Source: CAYZED01 sp964477445
Lineage (GTDB): Bacteria > Bacillota > Clostridia > Lutisporales > Lutisporaceae
Direction of reading: 5' to 3'
Assembly (NCBI GenBank): GCA_964477445.1
Contig: CAYZED010000020.1
Span: forward strand, 1 to 51,926
Length of the DNA: 51,926 nucleotides
Shown: positions 42,019-51,897 of the stretch, piece by piece
Layout of the letters: each line of letters begins with the position of its first letter
Numbering within the stretch: position 1 is the first letter of the stretch
The notes under the pieces: model-generated
What the model was told of the DNA's origin: nothing
The model's input: only the letters and a program-made list of their open reading frames with translations
The model's database searches: none
Position numbers and translations under genes: made by a program

Positions 42019-43764
42019 TTAAACTAATTCTCTTTCAGTATACTTAGTATGTAATAATTCATGAGCTTTCTTTCCGTAAGGTTCGCCCAAGAATTCTTCA
42101 TATAATTTCTTTATGTATGGATTTTCATGTGATTTTCTTAAAGTTTTGCCTTCGTCTTCTTTATATATGGCTTCTGTTCTAGCTTTAAGAATTTCGATGT
42201 CACCATGATGATATGGCTGTCCGCCTCCACCTATGCATCCACCAGGGCAAGCCATGATTTCGATAGCATGGTATTCAGCTTCGCCTCTTTGAATTGATTC
42301 AAGGAGTTTACGCGCGTTTCCAAGGCCATGTGCAACAGCTATTTTAACATCTAAATCGTTAATTTTAACAGTTGCTTCTTTAATTCCATCCATACCACGA
42401 AGAGCCACGAAATCAACCTTTTCAAGTGTTGTGTTAGTTAACCATTCGTATGCAGTTCTGAGAGCTGCTTCGATAACTCCGCCGGTAGCTCCGAATATTA
42501 CGGAAGCACCAGTGGATTCACCGAGCGGGTGATCAAAATCTTCATCATCTAATCCGAGGAAATCGATACCTGCTTCTTTAGCCATCTTAGCTAATTCTCT
42601 TGTAGTTATAACGAAGTCAACATTCTGTCTTCCATCATGTGAAAGTTCAGGTCTGTTAGCTTCATATTTTTTAGCAAGACATGGCATTACTGAAACTACT
42701 ACCATTTTATCTGGATCTATGCCGTATTTGTCTGCATAGTAAGTTTTTGTGATAGCACCAAACATTTCATGTGGTGATTTACAGCTTGAAGGGATGTCCA
42801 TGAGCTCTGGGAACTGATGTTCAAAGAACTTAACCCATCCTGGGCAGCAGCTTGTAAGTATAGGTAATCTTCCATTGTGTTGTAATCTGTGAGCAAATTC
42901 TGAAGCTTCTTCCATAATCGTTAAGTCAGCTGCAAAATCTGTATCAAATACTTTGTCAAATCCAAGTTTTCTGAGTAGTGCTGCCATTTTACCTGTTACT
43001 GAATGACCAGGTTCCATTCCAAATTCTTCTCCAAGAGCTACACGAACTGCTGGAGCAGTTTGAACTACTACATATTTATCAGGATCGTTGATTGCTTCCC
43101 AAACATTATTAACTACGCTGATTTCTGAAAGAGCAGCTGTAGGGCAAACCGCTACGCACTGTCCACAGAAAGTACACGCTGTATCAACCATTGGAAGACC
43201 AAATGCTGGTTTAACAATAGTTTCAAAACCACGATCAATTGCAGAGAGAACTCCACACGTCTGAACTTCGTTACACATAGTTTCACATCTTCTGCAAAGA
43301 ACACACTTATCGAGATTTCTGTGTATTGAATGCGAAGAATCATCTAATTCATATGTGCTCATAGCACCTTTGTATTTTAGTTCGCCTCTAATTCCGAGAT
43401 CAGCTGCTAATTTCTGCAAATCACAGTTCTGATTTTTTTCGCAAATTAGGCAATCCTGTGGATGGTCAGAAAGTAAGAGTTCAACTGATGTTCTTCTTCC
43501 TCTTACTGCTCTTGGTGTATTTGTTAAAACACTCATGCCATCAAATACTTTAGTTATACATGCTGGTGCAAGGTTTCTTCTTCCTTCAACTTCAACAACG
43601 CATACACGACATGAAGCTACTTTATTTACCGCCTTAAGATCGTGAAGGTCTAGGTGGCAAAGAGTAGGAATGTTTACATTGGCAATTCTAGCTGCTTCAA
43701 GCACTGTCGCATCAGCTGGAACGATTATTTCTTTTCCGTTTATTAAAACTTTAACTTCGCTCAT
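42019..43764 (-). CDS. hydA: [FeFe]-hydrogenase catalytic subunit of trimeric (bifurcating-type) complex
   Basis: About 581 residues from the ATG at 43764, which follows GGAGGTGACGATA; the GTG at 43779 lies inside the ribosome binding site region. Domains in order: [2Fe-2S] (PTLCHLDLH...CRVCVVEV), His-Cys cluster (HPQDCLICEKNQNC), two [4Fe-4S] (CVLCRRCETMC, CTFCGQCVAVCP), then the H-cluster domain with L1 TSCCPGWVKF, L2 MPCLAKKYE and L3 MACPGGCIGGGGQ. All H-cluster cysteines are present. With HydB and HydC it couples ferredoxin and NADH oxidation to H2 formation or the reverse. Maturation needs HydE, HydF and HydG; only hydF is in the window. Confidence 0.95.
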   Translation of the reverse strand: MSEVKVLINGKEIIVPADATVLEAARIANVNIPTLCHLDLHDLKAVNKVASCRVCVVEVEGRRNLAPACITKVFDGMSVLTNTPRAVRGRRTSVELLLSDHPQDCLICEKNQNCDLQKLAADLGIRGELKYKGAMSTYELDDSSHSIHRNLDKCVLCRRCETMCNEVQTCGVLSAIDRGFETIVKPAFGLPMVDTACTFCGQCVAVCPTAALSEISVVNNVWEAINDPDKYVVVQTAPAVRVALGEEFGMEPGHSVTGKMAALLRKLGFDKVFDTDFAADLTIMEEASEFAHRLQHNGRLPILTSCCPGWVKFFEHQFPELMDIPSSCKSPHEMFGAITKTYYADKYGIDPDKMVVVSVMPCLAKKYEANRPELSHDGRQNVDFVITTRELAKMAKEAGIDFLGLDDEDFDHPLGESTGASVIFGATGGVIEAALRTAYEWLTNTTLEKVDFVALRGMDGIKEATVKINDLDVKIAVAHGLGNARKLLESIQRGEAEYHAIEIMACPGGCIGGGGQPYHHGDIEILKARTEAIYKEDEGKTLRKSHENPYIKKLYEEFLGEPYGKKAHELLHTKYTERELV

Positions 43765-43778
43765 TATCGTCACCTCCA

Positions 43779-45596
43779 CTATCGTTTCTCGATGGCTGCG
43801 AATTTACAAGCTGTCATACATGATCCACATTTGATACATTTATCTTGGATAATGTTATGAACTTGTTTTACCGAACCTTCGATACAATTAACCGGGCATA
43901 TTCTAGCACAAGCAGTACAGCCTATGCATTTTTCAGGAATAACATGGTATTCAAGAAGTGCTGTGCAGCAACCCGCTTTACATTTTTTGTCTTTTACGTG
44001 TCCGAGATACTCGTCATAGAAGAATTTCATTGTGCTTAATATTGGATTTGGCGAAGTTTGTCCAAGACCGCAAAGTGCTGTATCTTTAATAGCTTCTCCT
44101 AATTCCTTAAGCTTTTCAAGATCTCTCATGGTTCCTTTACCTTCAGTAATTTTCTCAAGGATTTCATGGAGTCTCTTATTTCCTATACGACATGGAGTAC
44201 ATTTTCCGCATGATTCTTCTACAGTAAATTCAAGATAGAATTTAGCTACATTAACCATACAGTCATCTTCATCCATAACTATCATACCGCCTGAACCCAT
44301 CATAGATCCAATCGCATTCAAGCTATCATAATCAATAGGAGTATCTAAGTTTACTGCAGCAATACATCCGCCTGATGGCCCACCAGTTTGTGCTGCTTTA
44401 TATTCTTTATCGTCAACAATACCTCCACCGATACCAAAAACGATTTCTCTAACTGTAGTTCCCATTGGAACTTCAACTAGTCCAACATTTTTAACTTTTC
44501 CTGCAAGAGCAAAAACTTTAGTTCCTTTGCATTTTTCAGTACCAATTCCAGCAAACCATTTAGGTCCTTTTAGAATAATTGGAGCTACATTGGCAAAAGT
44601 TTCAACGTTATTAACCGATGTAGGTTTTCCCCAAAGTCCGCTAGTGGATGGGAATGGTGGTTTATTAGTTGGCTCTCCTCTTTCACCTTCGATAGAGTGA
44701 ATAAGTGATGTTTCTTCTCCACAAACGAAAGCTCCTGCTCCGTATCTGATATCAATTTCAAAACTGAAATCTGTTCCCATAATATTTTGGCCGAGAAGAC
44801 CTGCTTCTTTAGCTTGTTTAATAGCAATAAGAAGTTTTTCGATAGCAAGCGGATATTCTGCTCTAATATATATGTAACCTTGATTTGAACCGATTGCATA
44901 ACCTGCGATCGCCATTGCTTCAAGAACTGAGTGTGGGTCTCCTTCTAGTATGGATCTATCCATAAAAGCACCTGGATCTCCTTCATCAGCATTACAAATA
45001 ATATATTTTTGATCTGCTTTTGGAATTCTTGTATTTTTCCATTTTAGGCCTGTTAGGAATCCGCCGCCCCCTCTGCCTTTTAATCCAGAATCAAGTACAT
45101 TTTGGATTACTTCGTCAGGAGTCATTTCACTTATACATTTTCCTAAAGCCTGGTATCCATCAACGGCTATATAGTCTTCGAGTTTTTCGGGATCAATAGT
45201 TCCACAGTTTCTGAGTGCGATTCTAACTTGAATATCGCTAACACCAGGCTTATTTATTCTTTTTTCTTCATGAATATTTCCATCAACAATATGTGTCTTT
45301 ACGATTTCACGTGCTGTTGCGTCATCAACATTTCCATATACTATAGAAGCTTTTCCTGGAGCAACTATTTCAATCGTTGGTTCTGCATAACAGCTTCCCA
45401 TACATCCAGCTTTTATAACTTCAATATTTTTAAGACCAAGAGTCTTAATTTCTTCATTAATAGCATCCATAGCTTCTTTTGCTCCTGCAGCGATACCACA
45501 AGTAGCCATTCCAACGAATACTTTTATATTTTCTTTGCCGGAAGTAAGATCATTATGTATGGATTTCAGTTCGTTAAATGAGTTTATCTTTTTCAT
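43779..45596 (-). CDS. hydB: Hydrogenase subunit HydB (NuoF-like flavin subunit)
   Basis: 605 residues. N-terminal thioredoxin-like [2Fe-2S] domain (VGMATCGIAAGAKEAMD, then GCMGSCYAEP), a NuoF core with NADH and FMN sites (GLKGRGGGGFLTGLKW, CNADEGDPGAFMD, AGAFVCGEETSLI), a [4Fe-4S] site ESCGKCTPCRIGNKRL, and a C-terminal 2x[4Fe-4S] ferredoxin domain (CIGCTACARICP, CIKCGSCMTACK). This is the HydB layout of trimeric bifurcating hydrogenases. It accepts electrons from NADH and passes them to HydA. The ATG follows AGGAGGGAATAATT, 15 bases after hydC. Confidence 0.95.
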   Translation of the reverse strand: MKKINSFNELKSIHNDLTSGKENIKVFVGMATCGIAAGAKEAMDAINEEIKTLGLKNIEVIKAGCMGSCYAEPTIEIVAPGKASIVYGNVDDATAREIVKTHIVDGNIHEEKRINKPGVSDIQVRIALRNCGTIDPEKLEDYIAVDGYQALGKCISEMTPDEVIQNVLDSGLKGRGGGGFLTGLKWKNTRIPKADQKYIICNADEGDPGAFMDRSILEGDPHSVLEAMAIAGYAIGSNQGYIYIRAEYPLAIEKLLIAIKQAKEAGLLGQNIMGTDFSFEIDIRYGAGAFVCGEETSLIHSIEGERGEPTNKPPFPSTSGLWGKPTSVNNVETFANVAPIILKGPKWFAGIGTEKCKGTKVFALAGKVKNVGLVEVPMGTTVREIVFGIGGGIVDDKEYKAAQTGGPSGGCIAAVNLDTPIDYDSLNAIGSMMGSGGMIVMDEDDCMVNVAKFYLEFTVEESCGKCTPCRIGNKRLHEILEKITEGKGTMRDLEKLKELGEAIKDTALCGLGQTSPNPILSTMKFFYDEYLGHVKDKKCKAGCCTALLEYHVIPEKCIGCTACARICPVNCIEGSVKQVHNIIQDKCIKCGSCMTACKFAAIEKR

Positions 45597-45611
45597 AATT
45601 ATTCCTCCCTC

Positions 45612-46097
45612 CTATTTATAATTTGCGAGAATATCGCCAATTTGTGCAGATGTAACTCTTCCATATACTTTGCCATCAACAATAATTACTGGAGCAAGTC
45701 CACATGCACCTACACAACGAAGTGCATCAATACTAAATTTTCCATCTGCTGTAGTTTGCCCGGCTTTAATTCCAAGTTTTTCTTCGAGTGTTCTGAGTAA
45801 TCCTTCAGCACCTCTAACAAAACAAGCAGTCCCGAGACAAATTTGAACGACGTGTTCCCCTTTAGGAGTTTCTGTAAAGTATGAGTAGAATGTAACCACT
45901 CCATTAACCTTAGCAGCTGGGATATTAAGTTTTTTTGCCACATATGATTGAATTTCAGCAGGTAAATAGCCAAAAATTGACTGCGCCTTATGAAGAACTG
46001 AAATCAGTGGTCCTTGAGTATCACCAAGAGATACTATATAAGCATCTAATTCTTGGAATTTTTCGTTTGCAAATGCGTTATTGCAGCTATTGCACAT
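45612..46097 (-). CDS. hydC: Hydrogenase subunit HydC (NuoE-like [2Fe-2S])
   Basis: 161 residues. A thioredoxin-like [2Fe-2S] domain has the C-x4-C and C-x3-C pattern (CLGTACFVRGAEGL, then RCVGACGLAP). The N-terminal helix region (LISVLHKAQSIFGYLP) is typical of 24-kDa NuoE homologues. It starts the hydCBA operon. The ATG follows AAGGGGGAAAATCTG, and a strong promoter lies about 75 bases upstream. Confidence 0.95.
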   Translation of the reverse strand: MCNSCNNAFANEKFQELDAYIVSLGDTQGPLISVLHKAQSIFGYLPAEIQSYVAKKLNIPAAKVNGVVTFYSYFTETPKGEHVVQICLGTACFVRGAEGLLRTLEEKLGIKAGQTTADGKFSIDALRCVGACGLAPVIIVDGKVYGRVTSAQIGDILANYK

Positions 46098-46172
46098 CAG
46101 ATTTTCCCCCTTCGCAAAATAAAATAAAATTACTTCTTTAACATAAGTAAATGGTTATGAGTATTCTTTTAT

Positions 46173-46201
46173 ATACTATATCATCGTTAAAAGTATGTCA
46201 A
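46173..46201 (-). promoter_or_regulatory. Promoter of hydCBA
   Basis: A perfect TTGACA (46201-46196) and TAGTAT (46178-46173) are 17 bases apart on the minus strand, facing hydC. Confidence 0.75.
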
Positions 46202-46259
46202 TCCATTTCGTTATAAGTTTAACAAATACTTTACTTAAGTTCACATAAAAATATTACCA

Positions 46260-46288
46260 TTGGAATAATAACTTGCCCATGTTATCAT
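46260..46288 (+). promoter_or_regulatory. Promoter of hydF
   Basis: TTGGAA (46260-46265) and TATCAT (46283-46288) are 17 bases apart on the plus strand, facing hydF and divergent from the hydCBA promoter. Confidence 0.55.
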
Positions 46289-46349
46289 GTTAGAAAAGAA
46301 ATATCCTGTTTAAAAGCAAATATCTGAATAAGTAATTAAGGGGTGAACT

Positions 46350-47543
46350 ATGTTAGATACACCAAGAAGCGTGAGGCTACATATCGCTATTTTTGGCAGA
46401 AGAAATGCCGGGAAATCAAGCTTAATAAATGCCATTACTAATCAAGATTTGGCTGTAGTTTCAAGTATTCCAGGTACAACTACAGATCCAGTATATAAAT
46501 CCATGGAAATAGCACCGATTGGACCCGTGACTTTAATCGACACTGCAGGTATAGACGACGAAGGTGAACTTGGAGAGCTTAGAATTAAAAAAAGTATGAA
46601 AGTTCTCGCAAAAACAGACCTTTTAATATTAACTATAGCCTCTAACGATACGCCAGATGATTTTGATAAAAAAATTATCGACGAAGCAGAAGCGCGTTGT
46701 ATTCCAGTCATTGGAGTTATCACAAAAATAGATTTATTTAGTTCTGAAAATGCTTCTAAGTGGTTTAATGATCATAGTGTGCCCTTTGTAAAAGTCAATT
46801 CAAATAACCGAGATGGAATTATTGAACTTAAGAATTTAATTGTAAATAATGCACCAAGCGACTTTCAACCTGAAGCTATTATTGCTGATTTATTAAAGCC
46901 TTTTGAAACCGTGGTTTTAGTTTGTCCTGTAGATGCTGGCGCACCAAAATCTAGGCTTATACTACCACAGGTTCAAGTCTTAAGAGACGCTATGGATGCT
47001 GGTGCACAAGTAATGGTTGTAACAGAAAAAGAACTCCAAGCATGTCTTGATAATTTTAAAACCCCACCAGCGCTTGTAGTAACTGATTCGCAAGCATTTA
47101 ATCTTGTCTCAAAAATTGTTCCACCCGAAATACCTCTTACATCATTTTCAATACTCTATGCTCGATACAAAGGAAATTTACGAAGCTTCTTAAATGGTAT
47201 AAAAGTTATAGATGAACTTCAACCTGGCGATAAAGTTCTAATAGCAGAAGCCTGTACGCATTATCCTAGCCATGAAGATATCGGGCGTGTAAAAATACCA
47301 AAATGGCTTGAAGAACGTGTTGGCGGAAAACTTAATTTTTCATGGGTAGTCGGTGGAGATTTCCCTGAAGATCTAAACACCTATAAACTCGTTATTCACT
47401 GTGGTGCCTGTATGATTAATAGAGCAGAAGTTTTAAACCGACTAAAAAAGCTTGAAGACGCAGAAACACCCGTAGTAAACTACGGGGTTCTAATAGGTTA
47501 TATTAATGGAATACTAAATAGAGTTATTCACCCATTATTATGA
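46350..47543 (+). CDS. hydF: [FeFe]-hydrogenase H-cluster maturation GTPase
   Basis: 397 residues. GTPase motifs: FGRRNAGKSSLINA (P-loop), SSIPGTTTDPVY, DTAGIDDEG and TKID. The C-terminal cluster-binding domain has EACTHYPSHEDIGRVKIPKW and HCGACMINRAEVLNR, with conserved C-x-H and H-C-x-x-C ligands. HydF carries the diiron precursor to HydA. It is divergent from hydCBA, which suits co-expression. The ATG follows AAGGGGTGAACT. The gene ends convergent with the GGDEF sensor. Confidence 0.96.
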   Translation: MLDTPRSVRLHIAIFGRRNAGKSSLINAITNQDLAVVSSIPGTTTDPVYKSMEIAPIGPVTLIDTAGIDDEGELGELRIKKSMKVLAKTDLLILTIASNDTPDDFDKKIIDEAEARCIPVIGVITKIDLFSSENASKWFNDHSVPFVKVNSNNRDGIIELKNLIVNNAPSDFQPEAIIADLLKPFETVVLVCPVDAGAPKSRLILPQVQVLRDAMDAGAQVMVVTEKELQACLDNFKTPPALVVTDSQAFNLVSKIVPPEIPLTSFSILYARYKGNLRSFLNGIKVIDELQPGDKVLIAEACTHYPSHEDIGRVKIPKWLEERVGGKLNFSWVVGGDFPEDLNTYKLVIHCGACMINRAEVLNRLKKLEDAETPVVNYGVLIGYINGILNRVIHPLL

Positions 47544-47592
47544 AAGTATTTATTTGCTCAAATGGATTTTCATTTAAAACCTCATAACTTCT

Positions 47593-49754
47593 CTAAATGT
47601 TATACTGCGTAGATTTTTTGTATTTTTTATCATCATACATTTTGTCATCGGCTTGCTTGAAAAGTTCATCTATCGTGAGATCTTTGTCAATCCTTATCGC
47701 ATGTCCGATGGCAACGTTATACATTATTACCTCTCCAGAGGGCAGTTTGATCTTTTCGTGTGAACAAATTACTTCTAATCTTTCTACCATTTTTTCGGCA
47801 TCAAGTGCTTTTTCACCAAATACAAAAACAACGAATTCGTCACCGTTTATTCTCAGTGCATAATAATCTACAAAGTAACTATTTAGTAGTTGTCCAAAGC
47901 TCTCAAGAACTAAGTCTCCTGAATAATACCCATAAGTCTCATTTATTTCTTTTAATTTATTTAAGTCAAAAGAAATAATGGCTTGCGGAAATACCATTTC
48001 ATCAATAACTGGCCTAATTTTAGCATTAAAATAATTTCTATTATGTAGCCCAGTTAAACTATCAGTATAAAGAATTTCTTCTCTTTGTTTTGATATTGCT
48101 TTTTCAACCTGCTCCTTCAATGTTAGGTTAAAAATAAAATAAAGTATAAAACAAACAAATCCAATAAACAGAGTCAGGATGCCAATTACTATAAAGAATA
48201 TGTAGTAATTGGCATCACTTTTCTTTCTCGGAGTGCTATCTATTCCTTCTTGAATAGCTTTTTGGATATTTAGTATTGGAATAATTTTATTTAATATTGA
48301 CGCGATTTCCGGCTTATCTTTATTTACAGCAAAATACAAAAAAGTATCCGTTGATGAATTACCTTTTTCTACCACATCATATATTCCCATCTCTTCAGTG
48401 TAATATGATATTACTAGAGAATTCTCAATAATATAATCTGCTTTTCCAGTATGGATATAGTCAAGGGCTTCTTTTATGTCATTTACTTCGATAAGAATTG
48501 GATCGATTAGATTTTTTTTCAATAAATCACTTTGATAAAATCCTTTAATGACTGCAACTCGTTTACCTTCTAGTCCATATATATCAAAAACTTCTTGAGA
48601 TTTAGTAAGCCCAAATATTTTATCTCTTTCCAATATGTAGGGCATTGTGAATAGTATTAGTTTCTCTCTTTCTTCAGTTTTTGCTGCATTTAGTACATCT
48701 ATCCCGCCATTTTTTAATCTGTCAAATAAATCTTCAAAATCTGAATAATAATACCTCGCATTCAAGCCTAACATATTGACTACTTGTTCAACTAGTTTTC
48801 CGCTTATGCCAGCATATTTTGTTCCATCCATCCAATCAAAAGGTAAATAATCTTTTGTTACTCCAAAAGTAATTACACCATCATTCACTATCCAAGTTAG
48901 TTCTTTAGTCGTTAGTTTCAGTATGGAACGAATATATTCTACGCTGGATTTTTTTATCAAGTCATTAATCAATGTTTTTTCATTTGCGATAATAAATTTA
49001 TTCAAAATACTAATTAGTATTTCGTTCTGTTTTAATGCTCCAAGACTCATTTCAGATTTAATGTTTACAATATCCGCAACATGATTCAACTCATTATTTT
49101 CTAAAAGATATGAAAAAATCGTTTCGCCTCCTGAAGTAATAAAAGCTGACACCTCATTGTTTTCAAGAGCTTTTACTGCAGACGGAGTATCAGAATACAA
49201 TCTTGTGCTATATTTAATGTTTGAATATTTGCTAGGTAATATATCGATTATAAAATCTTCTTCTAAGAAACCTATTGTTTTGCCATCTATGTCGCCTAAA
49301 GTTAAGACCCCACTGCCTTCTTTTGAAATAATAGAATACTGTGTCTCACGAATAGTTTTTGTGAAAGCCATATATGTGCTTCTTTCAGGCGTTTTATTTA
49401 CACCGGCGACAATATCTAGCTTCCCAGATTTCAAGTCTTTTATAATCTCAAGTCGTTTTAAGTCATCTATTACTTTAATTTTTAATCCAAACTCTTTATT
49501 TATTTCTTCGGAAAAATCATAAATAAAACCNNNNNNNNNNAACCAGCGCGTTTACCTTTTGATATAAAATCTTCCAATCCAATAAACGAATCAATTCCAA
49601 TAGTTATTGTTCTTTGATTATTTTGGCTGATCCAGTTTATTTCTTCAGAAGATAAATCAATTTCCTCACTATTTCCGTCCGCACCCACGAAAACATAGTT
49701 AGCACATATAACCAAAATTATGCATAACAAAACAAACGCAACCCTAAATCTCAT
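47593..49754 (-). CDS. Periplasmic-binding-domain/GGDEF signalling protein, interrupted by assembly gap
   Basis: The start is at 49754 (MRFRVAFVLLCIILVICANY, a signal peptide), following GAGGGAAGAC. After 71 codons a run of ten N intervenes; the frame then continues (GFIYDFSEEINKEFG...) to 47593. The extracellular part has two amino-acid-type solute-binding (SBP_bac_3) modules: the first contains LDIVAGVNKTPERSTYM, the second VNDGVITFGVTKDYLPFDWMDG and LNAAKTEEREKLILFT. A membrane helix (YYIFFIVIGILTLFIGFVCFILYFIF) leads to a GGDEF domain (SLTGLHNRNYF, then RINGDEFVVFVFG). The active-site motif is NGDEF rather than GGDEF, and no RxxD inhibition site is seen. It probably senses a small ligand outside and controls c-di-GMP, activity uncertain. 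The ten N do not keep frame. Confidence 0.87.
49531..49540. other. Assembly gap of 10 N
   Basis: Ten N inside the GGDEF sensor gene. The flanks fit one protein only if the true gap length is 2 mod 3, so ten is a placeholder. Confidence 0.95.
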
Positions 49755-50295
49755 TATTGTCTTCCCTCATTTTCGGTATCATGCTTTTTTTCGAAGAAAA
49801 AATCACCGGATTTAACACCGGATTTTCTTACCAAATGTATATCGCTAATTACCATGAATTTGTCAATACTCTTGCACATATCATAAATAGTCAGGCCGCA
49901 ACTGACACTGCTGTCAATGCTTCCATTTCAACACCAGCGTCAGTCATGGTTTTTACAACTGCTTCAATATCAATTTTACAGTTATCAAAATCGAGCTTAA
50001 AGTCCAAATCAGCTCCATATAAGTTTACGCTGTGACACATTGGGATAATATCCGAGGTCATTTTAGCACCCATTATTCCACCTATTTGAGCAATAGAAAT
50101 AACATCACCCTTAAAAATCGCGCCCTCTGATATTGCGTGGATAGTACCTTTGTTCATGTAGATAGATCCTCTTGCTACTGCTTCTCTCATGCTCTCAGAT
50201 TTTTCTGACACGTTTATCATTTCCGAATAGGCCTTAGAGTCATTTTGACTTGAGTTCTGATAACTGCCGTGTATGGGCTTATGTTCTTTTTTCAT
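49754..50295 (-). CDS. moaC: Cyclic pyranopterin monophosphate synthase MoaC, frame broken once
   Basis: From the ATG at 50295 (after GAGGTG) the frame contains ISIAQIGGIMGAKMTSDIIP, MCHSVNL and DAGVEMEALTAVSVAA, then stops at 49891. Removing a one-base deletion at about 49894-49897 restores the usual continuation LTIYDMCKSIDKFMVISDIH and RKSGVKSGDFFFEKK to a TAA at 49754. That TAA overlaps the ATG of the GGDEF sensor (TAATG). Conservation after the break suggests a sequencing error or a recent mutation. MoaC makes cyclic pyranopterin monophosphate for molybdenum cofactor. No other moa gene is in the window. Confidence 0.85.
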
Positions 50296-50458
50296 AAAAA
50301 AGCACCTCAACATTATTAAATTGATTAATATTTCTAATAAAACTATTATATATAAAAAAAAGGAATTGTACTACCTTGAATAAAATAATAACAAAGGCGA
50401 CTTCACAACATTTCTCCAGTAAATTGCAATAGAAATACTTATTCTAAATAAGGAATGT

Positions 50459-51727
50459 CTACCATTTTAAACAACCTATAGGAACAACATGAATTCCATC
50501 TTTCCTAGTATAACCAATATCAGTAGCGCTGAGAATCATTAAAAATGAGGGGTTTGACATTTTATCCGTGTTGATTCTCTCTTTTAATTTGAGTAAATTT
50601 TCAGAGGCTACATCAAATTCTTTTGCTCCCATCTTTATTTCGATCGCTCCCCAACTACCGTCTCGAAGAACAATAATTGCATCACACTCCAAGTTTGTTT
50701 TATCTCTATAGTGATAAACTTTTGCATCGAGATAATCCGAATATATCCTTAAATCTCTTATACAAAGTGATTCGAATAAGTACCCAAAAGTATTAAAGTC
50801 GTTCAATAGTTTTTCCCCATTTATTCCCATAGCGGCACAAGCAATGGATGGATCTATAAAATGCCTTTTCGGAGCAGATCTCAGTGGAGTTTTTGATCGA
50901 ATCGACGGATTCCATGCTTCTAAATCTTCAGTAACAAAAATTCTTTGTAAAGCATTTAAATAGCTAATTAACGTTGGCATAGAAATTGTATCCTTTTCGC
51001 TACCCAACATATCGCGTCTTAACGTCTCCATAGATGCTTCAGTAGAAACATTTCTCGCTAATGATTTCATTAACACGGCTACCTTCTGCGGATTCTTTTC
51101 AATTCCATCCACTCTTGATATATCAATATTCACAACGGCGTCAAGGTAATCTTGAACGCGCTTCTCATACATTCCAAGTTTCGTTGCGACTGAAGAAGGC
51201 CAACCACCTCTTACAATACAACCTGCAAGCTCTTCAATACTTAAATCCCCAAAACCTTCAATATTTTTTTTAGTACTAAACAATTCGTTCAGGCTTATTT
51301 CTCCATTTGACTCACCTGATTCGAATAAACTCATAGTCCTCATTCTTATCCTTGAGATTCTACCAGTTCCTGTATGAGAAATTTTTTCGTCCAATATCGG
51401 GACAGAAGAACCTGTTAGTATAAACTGACCCATTTCACCTCTCATATCAACCTCATGTCTTACTGAATCCCATAAAACAGGTGCCGTTTGCCATTCATCA
51501 ATCAATCTAGGTGTTTCTCCTTGTAACAGCAAAGAAGGTTTATTGTCTGAAATTTTCAAATATTTTAGTCTTTGATCAGGATCTTGCATATATATATAAC
51601 TATTTGAAAGTTGCCTTGCTGTGCTTGTTTTCCCACACCACTTAGGCCCTTCTATTAATACAGCACCTGATGATTTAAGCGCTCGCTCTAGTAGTGTATC
51701 GGCGATACGCGAAATGTATTTTCCCAT
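50459..51727 (-). CDS. AAA_14/DUF4143 ATPase
   Basis: About 422 residues from the ATG at 51727, which follows AGAGGGTGAAACA. The N-terminal ATPase has Walker A LIEGPKWCGKTSTARQL, PRLIDEWQTAP (Walker B) and FILTGSSVPI (sensor). The C-terminal DUF4143 part ends with YHYRDKTNLECDAIIVLRDGSWGAIEIKMG, a nuclease-like D...E-x-K pattern (D-x-n-E-I-K). Such ATPases are widespread and of unknown role; toxin-like, mobile-element or defence roles have been suggested. Four 23-bp repeats lie upstream (51765-51848). Confidence 0.9.
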   Translation of the reverse strand: MGKYISRIADTLLERALKSSGAVLIEGPKWCGKTSTARQLSNSYIYMQDPDQRLKYLKISDNKPSLLLQGETPRLIDEWQTAPVLWDSVRHEVDMRGEMGQFILTGSSVPILDEKISHTGTGRISRIRMRTMSLFESGESNGEISLNELFSTKKNIEGFGDLSIEELAGCIVRGGWPSSVATKLGMYEKRVQDYLDAVVNIDISRVDGIEKNPQKVAVLMKSLARNVSTEASMETLRRDMLGSEKDTISMPTLISYLNALQRIFVTEDLEAWNPSIRSKTPLRSAPKRHFIDPSIACAAMGINGEKLLNDFNTFGYLFESLCIRDLRIYSDYLDAKVYHYRDKTNLECDAIIVLRDGSWGAIEIKMGAKEFDVASENLLKLKERINTDKMSNPSFLMILSATDIGYTRKDGIHVVPIGCLKW

Positions 51728-51764
51728 TGTTTCACCCTCTTTCAATATATTCATTATAACTCAC

Positions 51765-51848
51765 TTTATGATTTGGCTCAATATCGTTTTATGATTTGGC
51801 TCAATATCGTTTTATGATTTGGCTCGATCTCACTTTATGATTTGGCTA
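51765..51848. repeat. Four direct repeats with 23-bp period upstream of the AAA_14 gene
   Basis: The core TTTATGATTTGGCTC starts at 51765, 51788, 51811 and 51834 (the last copy ends in A), an exact 23-bp period. Spacers are AATATCGT, AATATCGT and GATCTCAC. The array lies 38 bases before the gene start and overlaps any promoter. It is too short-spaced for CRISPR. Confidence 0.95.
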
Positions 51849-51897
51849 TTAATTGTTTTTGTATTTATATCACAAGTTTCTCCTCCACGAGAAGCAA

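Noticed and set aside
50314..50458. Possible RNA gene or small ORF between the AAA_14 gene and moaC
   Set aside because: AT-rich spacer with no hairpin, ribosome binding site or convincing frame.
51765..51848. 23-bp repeats as a CRISPR array
   Set aside because: Only 8 bases separate the 15-bp cores and two of the three spacers are identical; no cas gene is present.
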